The notes beneath the pieces were generated by a model. That model saw nothing but the letters and a program-made list of their open reading frames with translations, was not told where the DNA came from and searched no databases. Shown piece after piece: positions 22,801-34,763 of a DNA stretch of 64,000 bases. The stretch's first letter is position 1. Every line of letters begins with the position of its first letter. The DNA lies in contig JAAXNY010000005.1 in the NCBI GenBank assembly GCA_013420905.1, positions 248,001 to 312,000 on the forward strand, read 5' to 3'. The position numbers and the translations under genes were made by a program. Source of the stretch: Collybia mongolica (Eukaryota > Basidiomycota > Agaricomycetes > Agaricales > Clitocybaceae).

Positions 22801-23018
22801 GATAAAATATCACTTTTGTGAGAATGAGCGTTCACAAAGGAGCATTCAATTGAATCACCCTTACCATCGTCCCTGGGTAAAAATGTGTATGTAGGGGATG
22901 AAGCACGGAGATCCTGGCTGCTGCGATCAAAAAATGGAATGCCAATCACAACACCAACAAACAACATGACCACAATCTGCACCTAACGAACGTTTACGTT
23001 AATCCTCAACCTGAAGTC

Positions 23019-23995
23019 ATGGCCTCTTCGACCTCGGACGGGCTACGCCGAGCGCCACTGGAGCTGCTAGGTCATACCTCGGTCGCACCGATGTCCGTTG
23101 GTCGAGAGCTGCTATCCTATTGTCAGGAATACGGAGGTTTCGCAGTCATATCACAGTACTTTCTGGAAGATCGACATTGTGACCACTACCGCACCACAGG
23201 CTTCTATCAAACGCAATCCAGATCAGCAACAGCACCAAACCCTAGCCATCCGGGACCAGTACTTGATTATACAAAGTGTTTAGGGCTTCACGGCACCTTC
23301 TGGAAGACCAACAATGTGGCCACTGCAAGCTTCTATTCCGACCTATCTCTGATCGCCCTGAAAAAAGGAGGCTACGATATAAGGTCTAATTCGTCAAAAG
23401 CTTTCGTCTGCAGCCCACTCTACTTCCCTGCCCAGCGTGAGTGAGATATTTTTAGCTCGAACACTCCCTCCCGGATTCGTGGGTTTTCCTTCTGGAACTG
23501 ATTGAACAGTCGCCACCCTGAAACTTTGCAAACCATCTATTACTTATACCTGATGGGATATCGAAAATACCGTACTCCTCAAAACGAGATGGCAATACCC
23601 AGATGATGCCGTGATGTGAATAACTTAAAGACACAGCTACCCTCGCCTCCGCTGGTGGTTCTTGGGTTTTCCCTTGCAGTATCATCCAACGCAAAACCTC
23701 ACAACTCGTTAAGTTAGTTCCGATACCCCAGGGATCCAGGATGATCACTGCGCATTGTACCGACCCGATGAACTTAAGGTTGGGTCCAAGGACACGTCGG
23801 AGTTGGATATCGCCACTTTCAACATCATTCCACGTCTCCAAACTCGGACATATGCGCCAGGTTACCACATCCCCAAGATCAAGAAGCTTTCGAATCTTGG
23901 CTGCGCTTATTTCGGTTCCAACAGATATCGGCTAGATCCATTAATTGCCACCCTTCACAACCTTTCCTTATTCGGTCGAACCCCATCATGAATAC
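23019..23995 (+). pseudogene. Unidentified gene remnant, left arm
   Basis: Starts MASSTSDGLRRAPLELLG. In the other arm the corresponding start reads APLELLGVIPRSHLYPLVESCYP, which looks faintly like an F-box N terminus (PLELL-x-I). Frames change between the arms through small indels, and later pieces (for example FNIIPRLQTRTYAPGYHIPKI) are in other frames. Either intron positions are unresolved or both copies are decayed. It lies just upstream of, and in the same orientation as, the pyranose oxidase. The function is unknown. Confidence 0.35.
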
Positions 23996-24087
23996 GTGGA
24001 TACATATTTCACATCTGGGGTATAAAACCCAGGTCACTATGGTATGGATGGTCCCAGTTCCCCAGGATCACCCTTTGAGCGAACAAA

Positions 24088-27000
24088 ATGCCTCCCACCA
24101 CCTTGAACACTGACACTAAACTTCACCCCATTCATGAAGAATCTGGAATCCCTGAATTCGACGTGCGAGACTCCTACGCTACATGTTTTCACATCCATGT
24201 GCTGAGACTGCTTGCCCTTCTAGGTTTTCATCGCGGGTTCTGGACCAATTGGTGCCACTTTCGCTCGACTTCTTGTCAATGCTGGACACAATGTGCGTTG
24301 GTTTCTACAGCATTTGGAAAACATCCTTACTGATGCATTCCGTTCTAGGTTATTATGACAGAGATTGGTGACCAGTAACAACGTCTTGCTTGATCCATCA
24401 GTGTCATTGTTGATATTCCGATAATAGGGACACCAGGCTTCCAGCGGCGCACAAGAAGAACGAAATTGAGTACCAAAGGATATCGATCGCTTCGTGAAGT
24501 AAGCGTGATTACTAGGGTGCGATTAATCAAACTAACTGTCACTACGTCATGGATGTCAGAGTTATTCAGGTAACAACTTCGCCTGTGTTGTCACCGTCTT
24601 GTCTTGTTCTCATGTAAAACACCAATAGGGCGCCCTCTCTACTGTGTCAGTTCCAACCAGCAGCACTGTCGTACCGACACTGGACCCTAGTGCCTGGGTT
24701 GCAAAGTAAGGGGACAAATGGATATCGACAACAAATGCTTAGGGTAATCTACTCTAACCACAGTAAACCGAAGTAGATGATTATTAGTAATGGTCGTAAT
24801 ACCTCCCAGCAAGAACACAATAATCTCGGAGCAGAAGCCGTAACTCGTGGAGTTGGCGGCATGAGCACCCATTGGTGAAATTGTCCCCTCGTACGGATCA
24901 CTTCTCCACGGTTTACGTCAGTGCTATTACAGGACCTGTGCCACCCCGGAATTTCTCAAAGGGATTGAGCGCCCAAAGATCTTCCCAGCTAACGAGGCCC
25001 AAGATGACGCGGAATGGAAACTCTTATACCACGCCGCGCGCACTCTGATTGGGACTTCTGAGCACGAGTTTGACCATTCCATTCGCCACAACGTTGTACT
25101 CAAAGCTCTTCAAGATGCTTACCCCAACCGTGGAGTCAAAGCTCTCCCTCTGGCTTGTCACCGTATTGCAGAAGGATCGCCATACGTTCAGTGGCATTCG
25201 GCGGAGAACGTTAGCACCCTACAATTCATTTCTCTGGCGCGATACTCAATCCTCTGTGGACTAGGTCTTCGAAGATATGTTCGACAAACCAAAGAAGGAG
25301 AACGTTCATGGAGTAAAGCGTGGATTCTTCCGGTTATTGACCAACACTCGGTGCATACGCTTCGCTCTTGGAAATGAAACCCATCCTTACAAGATCGGTG
25401 CTGCGTGATAACGTTTCCTTGTTCACATGGCGATCGAAAGCTGATTCTTGTTGATTGTTTAGCGAGGTCAAGGATCTTCTTCTGGAACGTCTCTTCCCTG
25501 ATCCATCGTTGACGCCCAAATACTACATCAGGGCCAAGGTATAATGGATTTATGAAAATAATATACTATTACTAACAGCCCCATCCTACGAAGATATATG
25601 TCACTGCAGCAGGTGTGACCATTTCTTGTATCGGGATGTATAGTCCACTAATCTACACTTTTCGTTATAGGTGCTGTGGCCACTCCCCAGGTAGACAATG
25701 ACAGAAAAAGAAGCGACAACCTACTAATTCCTGGCTCTTAAGATTCTTGCAAACTCTGGCTTCGGCGGTGCTAGAGATTGGACGCACAGCATTATTCCCA
25801 ACCTGGTGAGCTTCTTTGCGTTTTCAATTTAAATATGCGACCAACGCGGGGAAATAGGGGAGCCATATAGTCGAACAACCGTAAGGGACTCTCCCCAGTT
25901 TCATAGGGGTTCTATGTCTGATTCATCTCTGTACATTAGTATGACGTTCTTTCAAATTGTGCTGAGGCAGGTATGTCCCCTAGTATTCGAATGCAATCCT
26001 CGGATTCTGAATGTTTGTGTTACAGGGTTTGGTTAGTTAGGCTACTATTGCTTGGTAGCCGACTAATATGACGGCCAAATCTTTACAGGTCGACGACATC
26101 GGCAAGAACCTTTCCAAAAAGCCGGAGTGGTGGCGAAAGGCCGTGGAACACCACATAACTAAATACGGAAAGACAGACCCTCTGCCAATGTACGTTTTTA
26201 TATTTAGAAAGTCTTATTTCTCATACTTGCCTCTTCCATAGTCCGTTCCATGATCCCGAGCCACAGGTCCCTATCCCCGCCAGCCCCGAGGTAAGCCTAC
26301 GGAGCCCGCATTTTTGCCACCATTGATGTCATTAATTCCAATTTACAGTTCCCGTGGCACACTTAAATTCACCGTGATGCCTTCAGCTACGGTGAAGTCG
26401 GACCGAGGGTCGATTCACGGGTTGCCGTTGATCTTCGGTATTTGACATCACCTATGAGAACTATGGTCATTTTCTTACGCACGCTTTATAGATTCTTTGC
26501 CATGCAACCCGGTGTCAGAGAGAATAGGATTATTTTCGAGAACGAAATCACCGATGCGTATGGCATGCCTCAACCTACATTCGAGTATACCCCTACAAAG
26601 CAGGCTGCATTGGATGCCACTCGCATGATGAATGAGTGAGTCTTTTCCTTCGCTTTCTCGACCTGGGGATTCACATTTGCAGCATGACCGATGTTGCAAA
26701 CAAACTCGGCGGGTATCTCCCTGGTATGTGACCCTTTCGTGCAGCATACCGAGTATTGATAATTCTTCAAGATTCTTACCCTCAATTCATGACGTGAGGA
26801 TCATTTGTGCATCATTCTTCTTTTTGATATTCATACACGACTAGTCCTGGCCTTGCCCTTCATCTCGGTGGCACGGTTCGCATGGGTCATGGGTGCGTCA
26901 AAAACAGGTCCTCCTACGAGGTTCACAGTTAACACAATCCTGCCAGAAATGAGTTCCGCGAGTCTGTCTCGAACTACAACTCTCAGGTCTGGCTTTTCCA

Positions 27001-27247
27001 AAACTTGTACGTTGGCGGGAATGGTGTCATCCCGACTCCATTTGGCGCCAATCCCACCCTCACATCTATGTGCATGGCCATGCGTTCTGCATACAAGATC
27101 CATCAAGATCTTAAGGCTAAGAAGCTCACGCCTGCATTGCCAGACGACGTTCTCACCCCGACGCCGAAGGAGTGGTTAGCTTGGGCCAGCGATAAACATG
27201 ACCCCAACTTCCCGAACCACAACAGAACCCTTCACAGATATGTCTAA
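24088..27247 (+). pseudogene. Pyranose 2-oxidase, left-arm copy, inactivated
   Basis: GMC-type flavoprotein gene in about 23 short exons. Exon 1 (24088-24162) ends EFD and splices to [17 protein letters not shown], the FAD-binding GxGxxG. Other landmarks are GGMSTHWTCATPEF, with the histidine that carries covalent FAD in this family, [53 protein letters not shown] (catalytic His) and GANPTLTSM (catalytic Asn). It ends at 27247. The enzyme oxidises glucose and other pyranoses at C2 and makes H2O2 for lignin-degrading peroxidases. Two lesions against the right-arm copy: one A missing in the run at about 24473-24476 (frameshift), and TAA at 26365-26367 where the other arm has CAA. A TAA near 26930 is intronic (26893-26946) and harmless. 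A 10-nt exon lies at 24560-24569. Confidence 0.88.
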
Positions 27248-27476
27248 TTGGCCCATCCCTCTGCGGGATTAAGGAGACCGCAAGAATCTTGGAGTCTGAT
27301 GATAGTTGTACGATACTGGGGGGTGTTAAAAGATGACTGACCGACTTGCACACTATGTAGCTTTTTGAACCTTGTACAATCTGAAATTAACGCGTTCAAT
27401 CGATCTCTGTATCGAGGGATAAACGAGACCCACTTTGTTTCCTACTTTTACCTTTTCCTTTGGCAAGTGTGTGCGC

Positions 27477-27790
27477 TGCCCTTGCCCTTTATCTTAGTGG
27501 CACGGTTCAACGGCCGATCGTCCTATAAAGCCTATGGTTAAGTTACTCTTGCCAGGCATGAGGCCGACGAATCCGTCGCAAATTACAACTCTCAAGTCTG
27601 GAATCATTCTGACTCGGTTTGGAGCCAATCCTACTCTCATGTCTATGTGAATGGCAATGCGTTTTGCATGCACGATCCACAGGGACCCTTATGATCAGAA
27701 ACTGACGCCGCCTGTATGAAGATGATCTTAAACCAACACCCGAGGATTGGTTAGCTTAGCAGCGTTGGACCCCGCTGGCTCAGACAGACT
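27477..27790 (+). pseudogene. Tandem relic of pyranose oxidase 3' exons, left arm
   Basis: Immediately after the pyranose oxidase stop, DNA again matches its last two exons and the intron between them (CTTGCCCTTTATCTTAGTGG.., AATTACAACTCTCAAGTCTGG, TTTGGAGCCAATCC) but with many differences and stops. It is an old tandem duplicate. The same relic is in the right arm, so it predates the inverted duplication. Confidence 0.75.
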
Positions 27791-27940
27791 AAGAGTATTG
27801 TGGAAGGATGTCGATAGTTGCCGGGTACCATTGGATAAAAAAGTGCAATGGACTTGCGCTTCATGTAATCTTGAAATTGATATAAATCTGAGATTACGAC
27901 GTTTGATCCACCAATATATTAGGGAGAAGGAAGACCCACG

Positions 27941-28522
27941 TTATCTCCTACTCTTTCCTTTCCCTTTGACGAGCGTGAACCCATCTTCATCGACTTCTGG
28001 CTCGCTTCTGGGTGTGTCGTCTTGGGGCCTGAGGAGCTGCGGCGCCTCCTCATCCCCATCCTCGTCGCTAGAATCAGCCTCGGAATCGTCGTCTTCCCAT
28101 TCGTCATCTTCGTTCGTCGGGGCTACCTGTGCATCCACTTTCTTGCCTTTTAAGTTCTCTGATAACTCCTCAAATCTCAGCACCATATCCTGCTTTCCTA
28201 TACGCGTCTCATCCCAGATCTGGACGATATCCTTCGCCACACTCTCCGCACTCCCATCCTCAAGGACCGCCTCGAATTCATCCGCCATGACTTGAAGCAA
28301 TAGCTCCTCAATGTATTGGTCATCAGGGGTCGGAACCTGCTCTTCGAACGCGTCCACAATCACAGAAGCAAGCCACGTTCGTTTCTCCGATGCTCCGTGG
28401 CCTCCCCATCCTTCCTGTACGGCTATTCGAAGTGTCGTCCACACAGCCAAACGTGCAATTACTCCCCGCGCGAATAAGACTGATGAAGGAGGAGGAACGC
28501 TTTGTGGACTTGTGGAGGTCAT
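27941..28522 (-). CDS. TSR2: Pre-rRNA-processing protein TSR2, left-arm copy
   Basis: 193 residues, single exon, start 28522 (MTSTSPQSVPPP). The conserved core RLAVWTTLRIAVQEGWGGHGASEKRTWL contains the WGG box defining the family. An Asp/Glu/Ser acidic tract and a basic GKGKSRR end follow. Length is close to yeast Tsr2. Tsr2 is a nucleo-cytoplasmic chaperone that delivers the ribosomal protein eS26 to pre-40S particles and aids 20S pre-rRNA maturation. It is divergent from GRC3 with 377 bp between starts. An almost identical intact copy is at 58204-58785. Confidence 0.9.
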   Translation of the reverse strand: MTSTSPQSVPPPSSVLFARGVIARLAVWTTLRIAVQEGWGGHGASEKRTWLASVIVDAFEEQVPTPDDQYIEELLLQVMADEFEAVLEDGSAESVAKDIVQIWDETRIGKQDMVLRFEELSENLKGKKVDAQVAPTNEDDEWEDDDSEADSSDEDGDEEAPQLLRPQDDTPRSEPEVDEDGFTLVKGKGKSRR

Positions 28523-28899
28523 CGCTGGTCTGACCAAAAAAATTGTTTAGGTTTGGGAGAGATAAGATGGGAATATTTGTCCGTGATTGGGTAGAGCAAT
28601 AATTGAATAAATAAATAATCTACATATAAATGACTTTCTATTAGGAAGTGGTATTGGGATCCTTGGGGACTTCACAACAAAGGTGTTTCCTTCTCGTCAC
28701 ATTCTATTGCCAAAATACGTTCGAAACCATGGAGTCTGTGACATGGAGCGCTAGTTTCTCCTTGAGCACTTTGTGGCACGCGGGCACGTGCGACGATAGA
28801 CATGCGATAAGCCATCATGTGATCGGGAAAATAATTTCCTGATTTTTTTTTGTTGACGAGGTGATTCCGGGGTGAATCTCGAGTGCACCCTCGTTCACT
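28523..28899. promoter_or_regulatory. Shared intergenic region between TSR2 and GRC3
   Basis: 377 bp separate two divergent start codons of ribosome-biogenesis genes, so both promoters must lie here. It is AT-rich in the TSR2-proximal half. No transcription factor motif can be named with confidence. The right arm keeps the same layout (57865-58203) with small indels. Confidence 0.55.
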
Positions 28900-31365
28900 A
28901 TGCTCAGCGCTATTGCAGCCAGAAAAGCTCAAGCGGCTCGCGAGGGACCCGCCAGTATCGATACAGTGGTCAAAGCATCCCCAACTCCGCCAACTCCCTC
29001 TGCAACACCACATACATCCAAACCGAATTCGAAGCGCAAGTCGTCTGCCCAGACGCCAAACCCAAAACGCAAGAAGAAGGAGGAACGCGTGGCACCGAAG
29101 AAGGTGCGGTACTTTGATCAGCAGGATGTATTCGAGGACCAGGAGGATGTAGTTATCATTGATTCTGAGGAGGGGGAGCCGGTATATGATCATCTACCCG
29201 ATCCTGGACCTTCGACAGGCCAACGAAGATGGTCACCCAGTGCACCCTTAAATGACTCTTCCGACAGCGCGGAGGACGAGGATGTGCCGGAATATGGCCT
29301 TGAAGTTCCTGTACAACCTCCAATGCCCCCTCCGCATATTCTTTCGAACCTCCATCCAACACCAAATGAAAATATATTTTTCCTTACATCCGATGAAGTA
29401 CAAGCTCTCAAACTCTCGTCCTTGACTCCAACGCTTCCTGCGACTATTGTAGTGCTTGGCTTTAAAGAAACTATATGTCTTCTCGGCACGTATACCTTTT
29501 GCGTCCTTCAAGGGTCCGTAGCGTGTTCCGGCGTGGTTCTCTCTGCCTCACCTAGGACCCATCGTGTTTTTGCCCCACGTTCATCACCATTACCTATACT
29601 GGAGGGTACTCTTGGTAAAAGCAGCGTTGTGGAACTAAGTTCGAAACTTCCACCGCGATTAGGTTCGCTAACTCAGACGCCGGCCGCCTTGATTCTTATC
29701 CAGCAATTAAGCACCGGCGTTGGAGGGTTGGGTCGTATTTGCCGAACGTTCGACAATGTTTTTGAGCCTTCCCGGTGGCAGAAGAACGACACCCTTCGAT
29801 CATTACAATTGTCCGGTGTACACCTGGTAGGTATATTCGTTTAAAAATTCCGTTGCAAATGTAACGCCCTTTCGCAGATCTCTGAGCAGACTAGAGACGT
29901 CCAGGCGTTCACTCTACCAGCGTCATGGGACCTCGCGCTTCCACCACCTCCTTCGGAGTCATCCGACGCTCCTGTTGGTGTGCATCTGGTAAAAGGCCCC
30001 AAAAGGTCTGGCAAAAGCACTTTTGCCAGGACACTTGTGAACACGCTTTTGACTCAGTAGGAAATCCACACCATGTTTTCATTGTTTTCGTTGAAATTCT
30101 CACTAGATATCAACGTGTCGCATTCCTGGAATGTGACTTGGGTCAATCTGAATTCACTCCGGGAGGCATGGTAGCTTTGAATGTGATCCAGAACTTTGTA
30201 TTCGGTGCGTTCAGTCCCTTTTTTCGTTTCCACCTGTCTCCTAAGACGCGATACAGGACCCTCGTTTACTCACCCAACATTACCGAATTACGCTCATTTC
30301 ATTGGTGGAACCACTCCGCGGTCCACGCCCTCCTATTATCTTTCAGCCATCCAATCCCTGCTGGAATCCTATCGCCTCGATGTCCAACTTACGTCTGACC
30401 CTTTGGACACAGGAGACGATGATACACGAATAGCGGATGTTATTCCCCTTGTCGTAAACACGATGGGGTGGAATAAAGGTCTCGGGGCTGACCTAACCCG
30501 TAAAATTGAGGAGATGGTTCAACCAACGGTGGTCTACGAGATCGAGACTCCGGCGTCCTTCGAACAGGAATGGGCGAGGGCCGCTCCGCCCGCTTCATAC
30601 TTTCCCCAAACTCATTCGGCGAAGCTCTTCACGCTCCAACCGATTCCCCCATCGGTGCTGTCCACCAACTACTCACCCGCCGACCATCGGGCACTCTCGA
30701 TCCTCTCCTATTTCCACGCCGTTTTTCCAGATGCGGCTGACGTAATCACGGGCGATTCGTCCCTCTCGGAAATCACTGCGACGAGCTGGAACACTTCCCT
30801 GTCCCTGAGTGCATTCCCTCCGTACGAAGTTGAGCCCGCTCGGACGTTCGAAAAAGTAGTATTGGTAGGAGCGGGAATGGAGGACGTCGTGCCGGAAGAG
30901 ATTGATCGTGTATTGAATGGTGCGATCGTGGGTCTCGTCTCGTGCCAACCTGACACATTGGACATCGACGTTGGTATGCCAAGCACTGCGTTGTCGGCGG
31001 GGGCGATACCGTACACCCAGGGTTCACTTCCTCCCTCCACTTCGACGTCAACGTGTCATGGTCTGGCCCTTGTAAGGTCCGTTTCCACCGTATTGCCTCT
31101 TGTCCCTGCGCCGCCTGAACTCCCTATCCAAATGCACATCCTCACGCCTCTCCCTCTATCTCTTCTTGCACGGAGTACTGTGCTCGTCAAGGGTGAACTG
31201 GAGCTCCCTATCTGGGGGATGTTGGACCTGGCGGACGGGAATGGGGATGGTGTCCTCAGTGACGAGAGAGCCAAAATTCCGTATTTGCAGTGGGGCAAAG
31301 GAGAGGGTTTGGGTGGAGAAAGGAGGAGAATAAGACGAAATCTGATGAGACGGGGGCAGATGTGA
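28900..31365 (+). CDS. GRC3: Polynucleotide 5'-hydroxyl kinase GRC3/NOL9
   Basis: Exons 28900-29826, 29878-30056, 30107-30204 and 30257-31365 total 770 residues, all phases consistent. The N terminus is basic with a nuclear-signal-like PKRKKKEE stretch. The kinase domain has the P-loop GPKRSGKST, then FLECDLGQSEFTPGGMVAL and GPSFTHPTLPNYAHFIGGTTPR, both typical of the Grc3/NOL9/Clp1 family. Grc3 works with the endonuclease Las1 in the nucleolus, phosphorylating the cleaved ITS2 end of pre-rRNA. Length is slightly above the yeast and human proteins because of the long N terminus. The first part is duplicated in the right arm and wrecked there, so this is the only working copy seen. Confidence 0.9.
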
Positions 31366-31633
31366 TATCCGTCGCAATATGCAATCACAGTACATCGTAC
31401 GCACTAGTCTCACTTCGGAAACTCATCCTCATAAGCCGAATCGACTTTGTTTTTCGTTTTTTGTTTTCTTTTTGCTTCCGCCCGCAAGGTGTGTCATCCT
31501 TTTTTCCAGGACTGAATTTGGCTTGGCCATGCGGCACTACTATATAGAAAGTGATTCAGGTTTCGGCAGCAACCCTGATCCAGATGATATAAAAAGCTGA
31601 CAACGGCTGTTGTCTTGTCCATATACGCAACAA

Positions 31634-33447
31634 ATGGACGACATTTCAGCCTTCAAGCGCGAGTTCAAAGGTGACATAGTCACTCCTTCCGATCCAGACT
31701 ACCAACTCGCGATCGCCCGATGGGCCATAAACGCTCGACGACCAGCAAAAGTAGTCGCCTTCGTGAAGGACTCGGCTGATGTCGTGCTGGCTATCAAGTA
31801 TGCAAGAGCCAACGGTTTGCCTTTGGCCATTCGCGGGGGCGGCCACAGCCCCTACGGTGCGTCCTCGATCCGCGGGGGGCTCGTCATCGACCTATCGAGG
31901 CACCTAAACCGCGCGGTTGTCGATCCTGAAAAAAAACTTATTCGTGTTGGAGGCGGGGCTGTTTGGGAGACCGTAGATAAGTCGGCAATAGAGCATGGGC
32001 TAGCGACGGTGGCAGGGACCGTCAATCATGTACGTATCCGAGTATTCTTGCGCATGTGAGACATTCCTGATGAGGGGGGTGTCGGTAGACTGGTGTGGGA
32101 GGGTTCGTGTTTGGTTCATGTGTAGGGTGGGTTGTGCTTTTGCTGATGTTTGATCTACGTTCCCTGCAGGCTCCTTCTTGGGGGTGGATATGGCTGGCTG
32201 AGTGGGCGTCACGGGTTGGTTATCGACAATCTCGTTCAGGTATCCCTTGAACCGTCTGTTCTTGCTTTGCGGTTCTTAAATTTATATCGTTTAGGCCACA
32301 ATCGTTACCGCTGATGGGTCGATTCTGACAGCCAACGAGGCGGAAAATCCAGACTTGTTTTTTGCGATCCGGGGCGGAGGATCCAATTTCGGCGTCGCGA
32401 CTGAATTCGTGCTCAAGCTGCACCCGCAGCGCCGTACGGTCTTTTCTGGACCCCTTGTCTTTAAGGTTACCGACTTGGAAAGGATTATTGAGGTCTGCCA
32501 GGCGTGGTACCCCACTGCGACAGACAAAGAGGGGGTGCTCCATATGAGCGCTGTCGCGCCTGATGGCTCGGTTCGTCTGCGTCCTTGCTACAAGTTCCTG
32601 ATAAATGGTCAAACCTAGGGTATTGATAGCCTTTGATACTTTTGTTCCTCTTTTACAACGGGACCGAAGCTGATGGTCGCGAAAACTTCAAGTTCCTCTT
32701 CGATATCGGTAATTCACCGTTGTTGCTCCTCATTCACATGACTTACATGTATCCCGGACAAAAGGCCCAGTGGATGATCAGGCGCGCGAGGTTCCGTATG
32801 AGATGCTAAACTCCATTCAAGTACGTACGCCACCACTACCCCCATCAATTCACCTCTCAAATCCTCCACTCAGAATTTCATGACAGCCCCCGGCCGCGGA
32901 ATCTACATGAAAGGCCTCGCACAGCACAAATCCGACTGGCCCTCCATCTCCCAAGCATACTCCAAGATCCTCGACGTATCCAAGAACCCCGAATTCCGAG
33001 GCGTTCTCCTGATCGAGTATTTCCCCCTCGCGAAGATCAGCTCCGTCGAAGCAGGTCTTACCGCGTTCCGCCGGGACCCGACACATAGCGTGTTGGTGCT
33101 GATATCCTGGCACGAGGACAAGGAGGAAAATACGGAAAAGGCGAGAGGGTGGACGCATGAGATTGCTAGGATCGTCACTGCTGGGCAGGATGGCCTAACG
33201 GGCACGTTGGGCCTGGGATACACGAATTACGGTCAGTCTCCTAGTTTTTAAGTCGGTTTTACGACATTGAGGGCCTTTTTTTTGGTTTTGACGCTTTTGC
33301 GTCACAGATCCGGCTGCGGTCAGTGAGGAGCCGGATAAAGCAAAGGTTGTGTTTGCGGAGAATTATCCACGGTTGCAGCAAATCAAGAAAAAATACGACC
33401 CGGATAATATTTTCAATAAGTGGTTCCCGATCACGCCAGCGCAATGA
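31634..33447 (+). CDS. FAD-linked oxidase, berberine-bridge-enzyme-like
   Basis: Exons 31634-32029, 32089-32102, 32170-32239, 32295-32570, 32630-32708, 32765-32820, 32874-33231 and 33308-33447 give 462 residues with no stop. The FAD_binding_4 domain has [16 protein letters not shown] (the His that can bind FAD covalently), then [22 protein letters not shown] and [17 protein letters not shown]. The C-terminal BBE domain ends [15 protein letters not shown]. Members oxidise sugars, alkaloids or aromatic alcohols; the substrate here cannot be told. No signal peptide is seen. The second exon is only 14 nt (codes TGVGG with its neighbour). It follows GRC3 tail-to-head, about 270 bp away. Confidence 0.88.
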
Positions 33448-33600
33448 TGATCCCCCTAACAAAACTTCACATACTTATCCTACGTTTTTCTTCTCCTGTA
33501 CTATTAGGAACGCCATTAAAATGGAACCAGTCTTGCCAAACAATATATCTTCCTGGATGACTGTTCCCCGCGACAAGACTCCAAGCTCCCAGTGCCGGAC

Positions 33601-34358
33601 TAGGGTTCGGGAAGATACTCCGATGTTAGTAACTAACAGGTTACTAACATGGCAGCTTTGGAGGGGGTTATTCACAGATGTTAATAACATGTTACTAACA
33701 TCCATGTTAGTAACACGTTAAAAATTGTTAGAAATGTTATTAACACTGTTAATAATTGTTAATAATTGTTAAAAAATCCCTCCCCCCTACCAATCCCAGT
33801 TAGGCCCTTCCCCTTCATCTTCCTGCACTATATCTGGCCCTTTTACTTTTTTCTGAGTGATATTGACCTCTCCTGAACTCTCTGAGAACATATTAACAAA
33901 AATTGGAGATGTAAGATCAGTCAAGTAAGGTTTTTAGAGCTTGTAAGACTATGCATGAGGCAGAAGCCATGATGATGATGTTAGGATATAGTATTAGAGC
34001 AATATGAGAAAAATTGTGATTTCCATAATTTTCCAATAATCTTTCAGAGGCTAGATGAAAAATGTGGATCAAAATCACCCAAAGTTACCCAAAACTGTCC
34101 AGATAAACTGAGCAAAAAAGTGGGATTATGAGATTACCATGCAGTCCTGAGGTAGCAGTGTGTGGGGAGATGGTTGGTGATTAATCATCAATAGGAGTTA
34201 ATAGATTCAAATGGTCTGTGGGACTGTTTTTTAATTCGGTTATCAACAATATTTAACATACCCTTTTGAGCAAGTTAATAACTAATATGTTACTAACATG
34301 TTACTAACCTGTTAGAAACTACGATGTTAATAAATAAGGGGTTTCTTCCGGAACCCTA
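33601..34358. mobile_element. hAT-derived MITE (758 bp) with 8-bp duplication
   Basis: Ends TAGGGTTCGGGAAGA.. and ..TCTTCCGGAACCCTA are inverted repeats. TGCCGGAC flanks both sides (33593-33600 and 34359-34366). The left approximately 300 bp matches the right end of the 4.6 kb hAT at 53113-57753, including its last coding exon (the reverse of ..KGKGPDIVQGDEGEE). The right approximately 200 bp matches that element's left end. It is therefore an internal-deletion derivative lacking transposase. It sits about 150 bp beyond the FAD-oxidase stop. Confidence 0.92.
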
Positions 34359-34763
34359 TGCCGGACCCCCTGCATCGTTTACTCTTGTATCTTTCCGTTG
34401 CCTTAATCCCTCACTCTCAACAGGTCTCACTCCATTACGTTCGCATCGTGATACAATCGGGCCAACCGCGGGCGCCGAAGGCCCGAATCCGACAAGCTAC
34501 GTTAAGAATAGCCATTCCCGTGGTAAGCCCAACGCCCGATCAGGGGGCGCTAAAAAAGGCACATGCCATTCCTTTTCACAGCTGTTCCCAAGCCGCGCCC
34601 CCAAACGGCCTAGTAAGTAGTGCCTTGCCCCGCATCATGGGTTCCCCCAGCGTGGGAACGCGGCCGAGGAGATCCCCTCATATAGGCGTCGTCCCATTAC
34701 GCAGGAGTACGCACGATTCTATCTAACCTTTTCCCCACTTCTCTCTCGCAATAAAGAAAAGAA

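Larger units (their letters stand above)
22801..29185 (+). repeat. Left arm of a large inverted duplication
   Basis: Collinear, inverted, with 64000 down to 52942. Shared content is the unidentified remnant, pyranose oxidase with introns, tandem relic, TSR2, intergenic region and the first part of GRC3. Similarity is high in exons and introns alike. The outer limit is unknown because the right arm leaves the window. Confidence 0.93.

Noticed and set aside
26893..26946. In-frame TAA in pyranose oxidase near 26930
   Set aside because: It falls inside a good 54-nt intron (GTGCGT..GCCAG with a TTAAC branch-like site); the spliced reading RMGHG-NEFRES is open in both arms.
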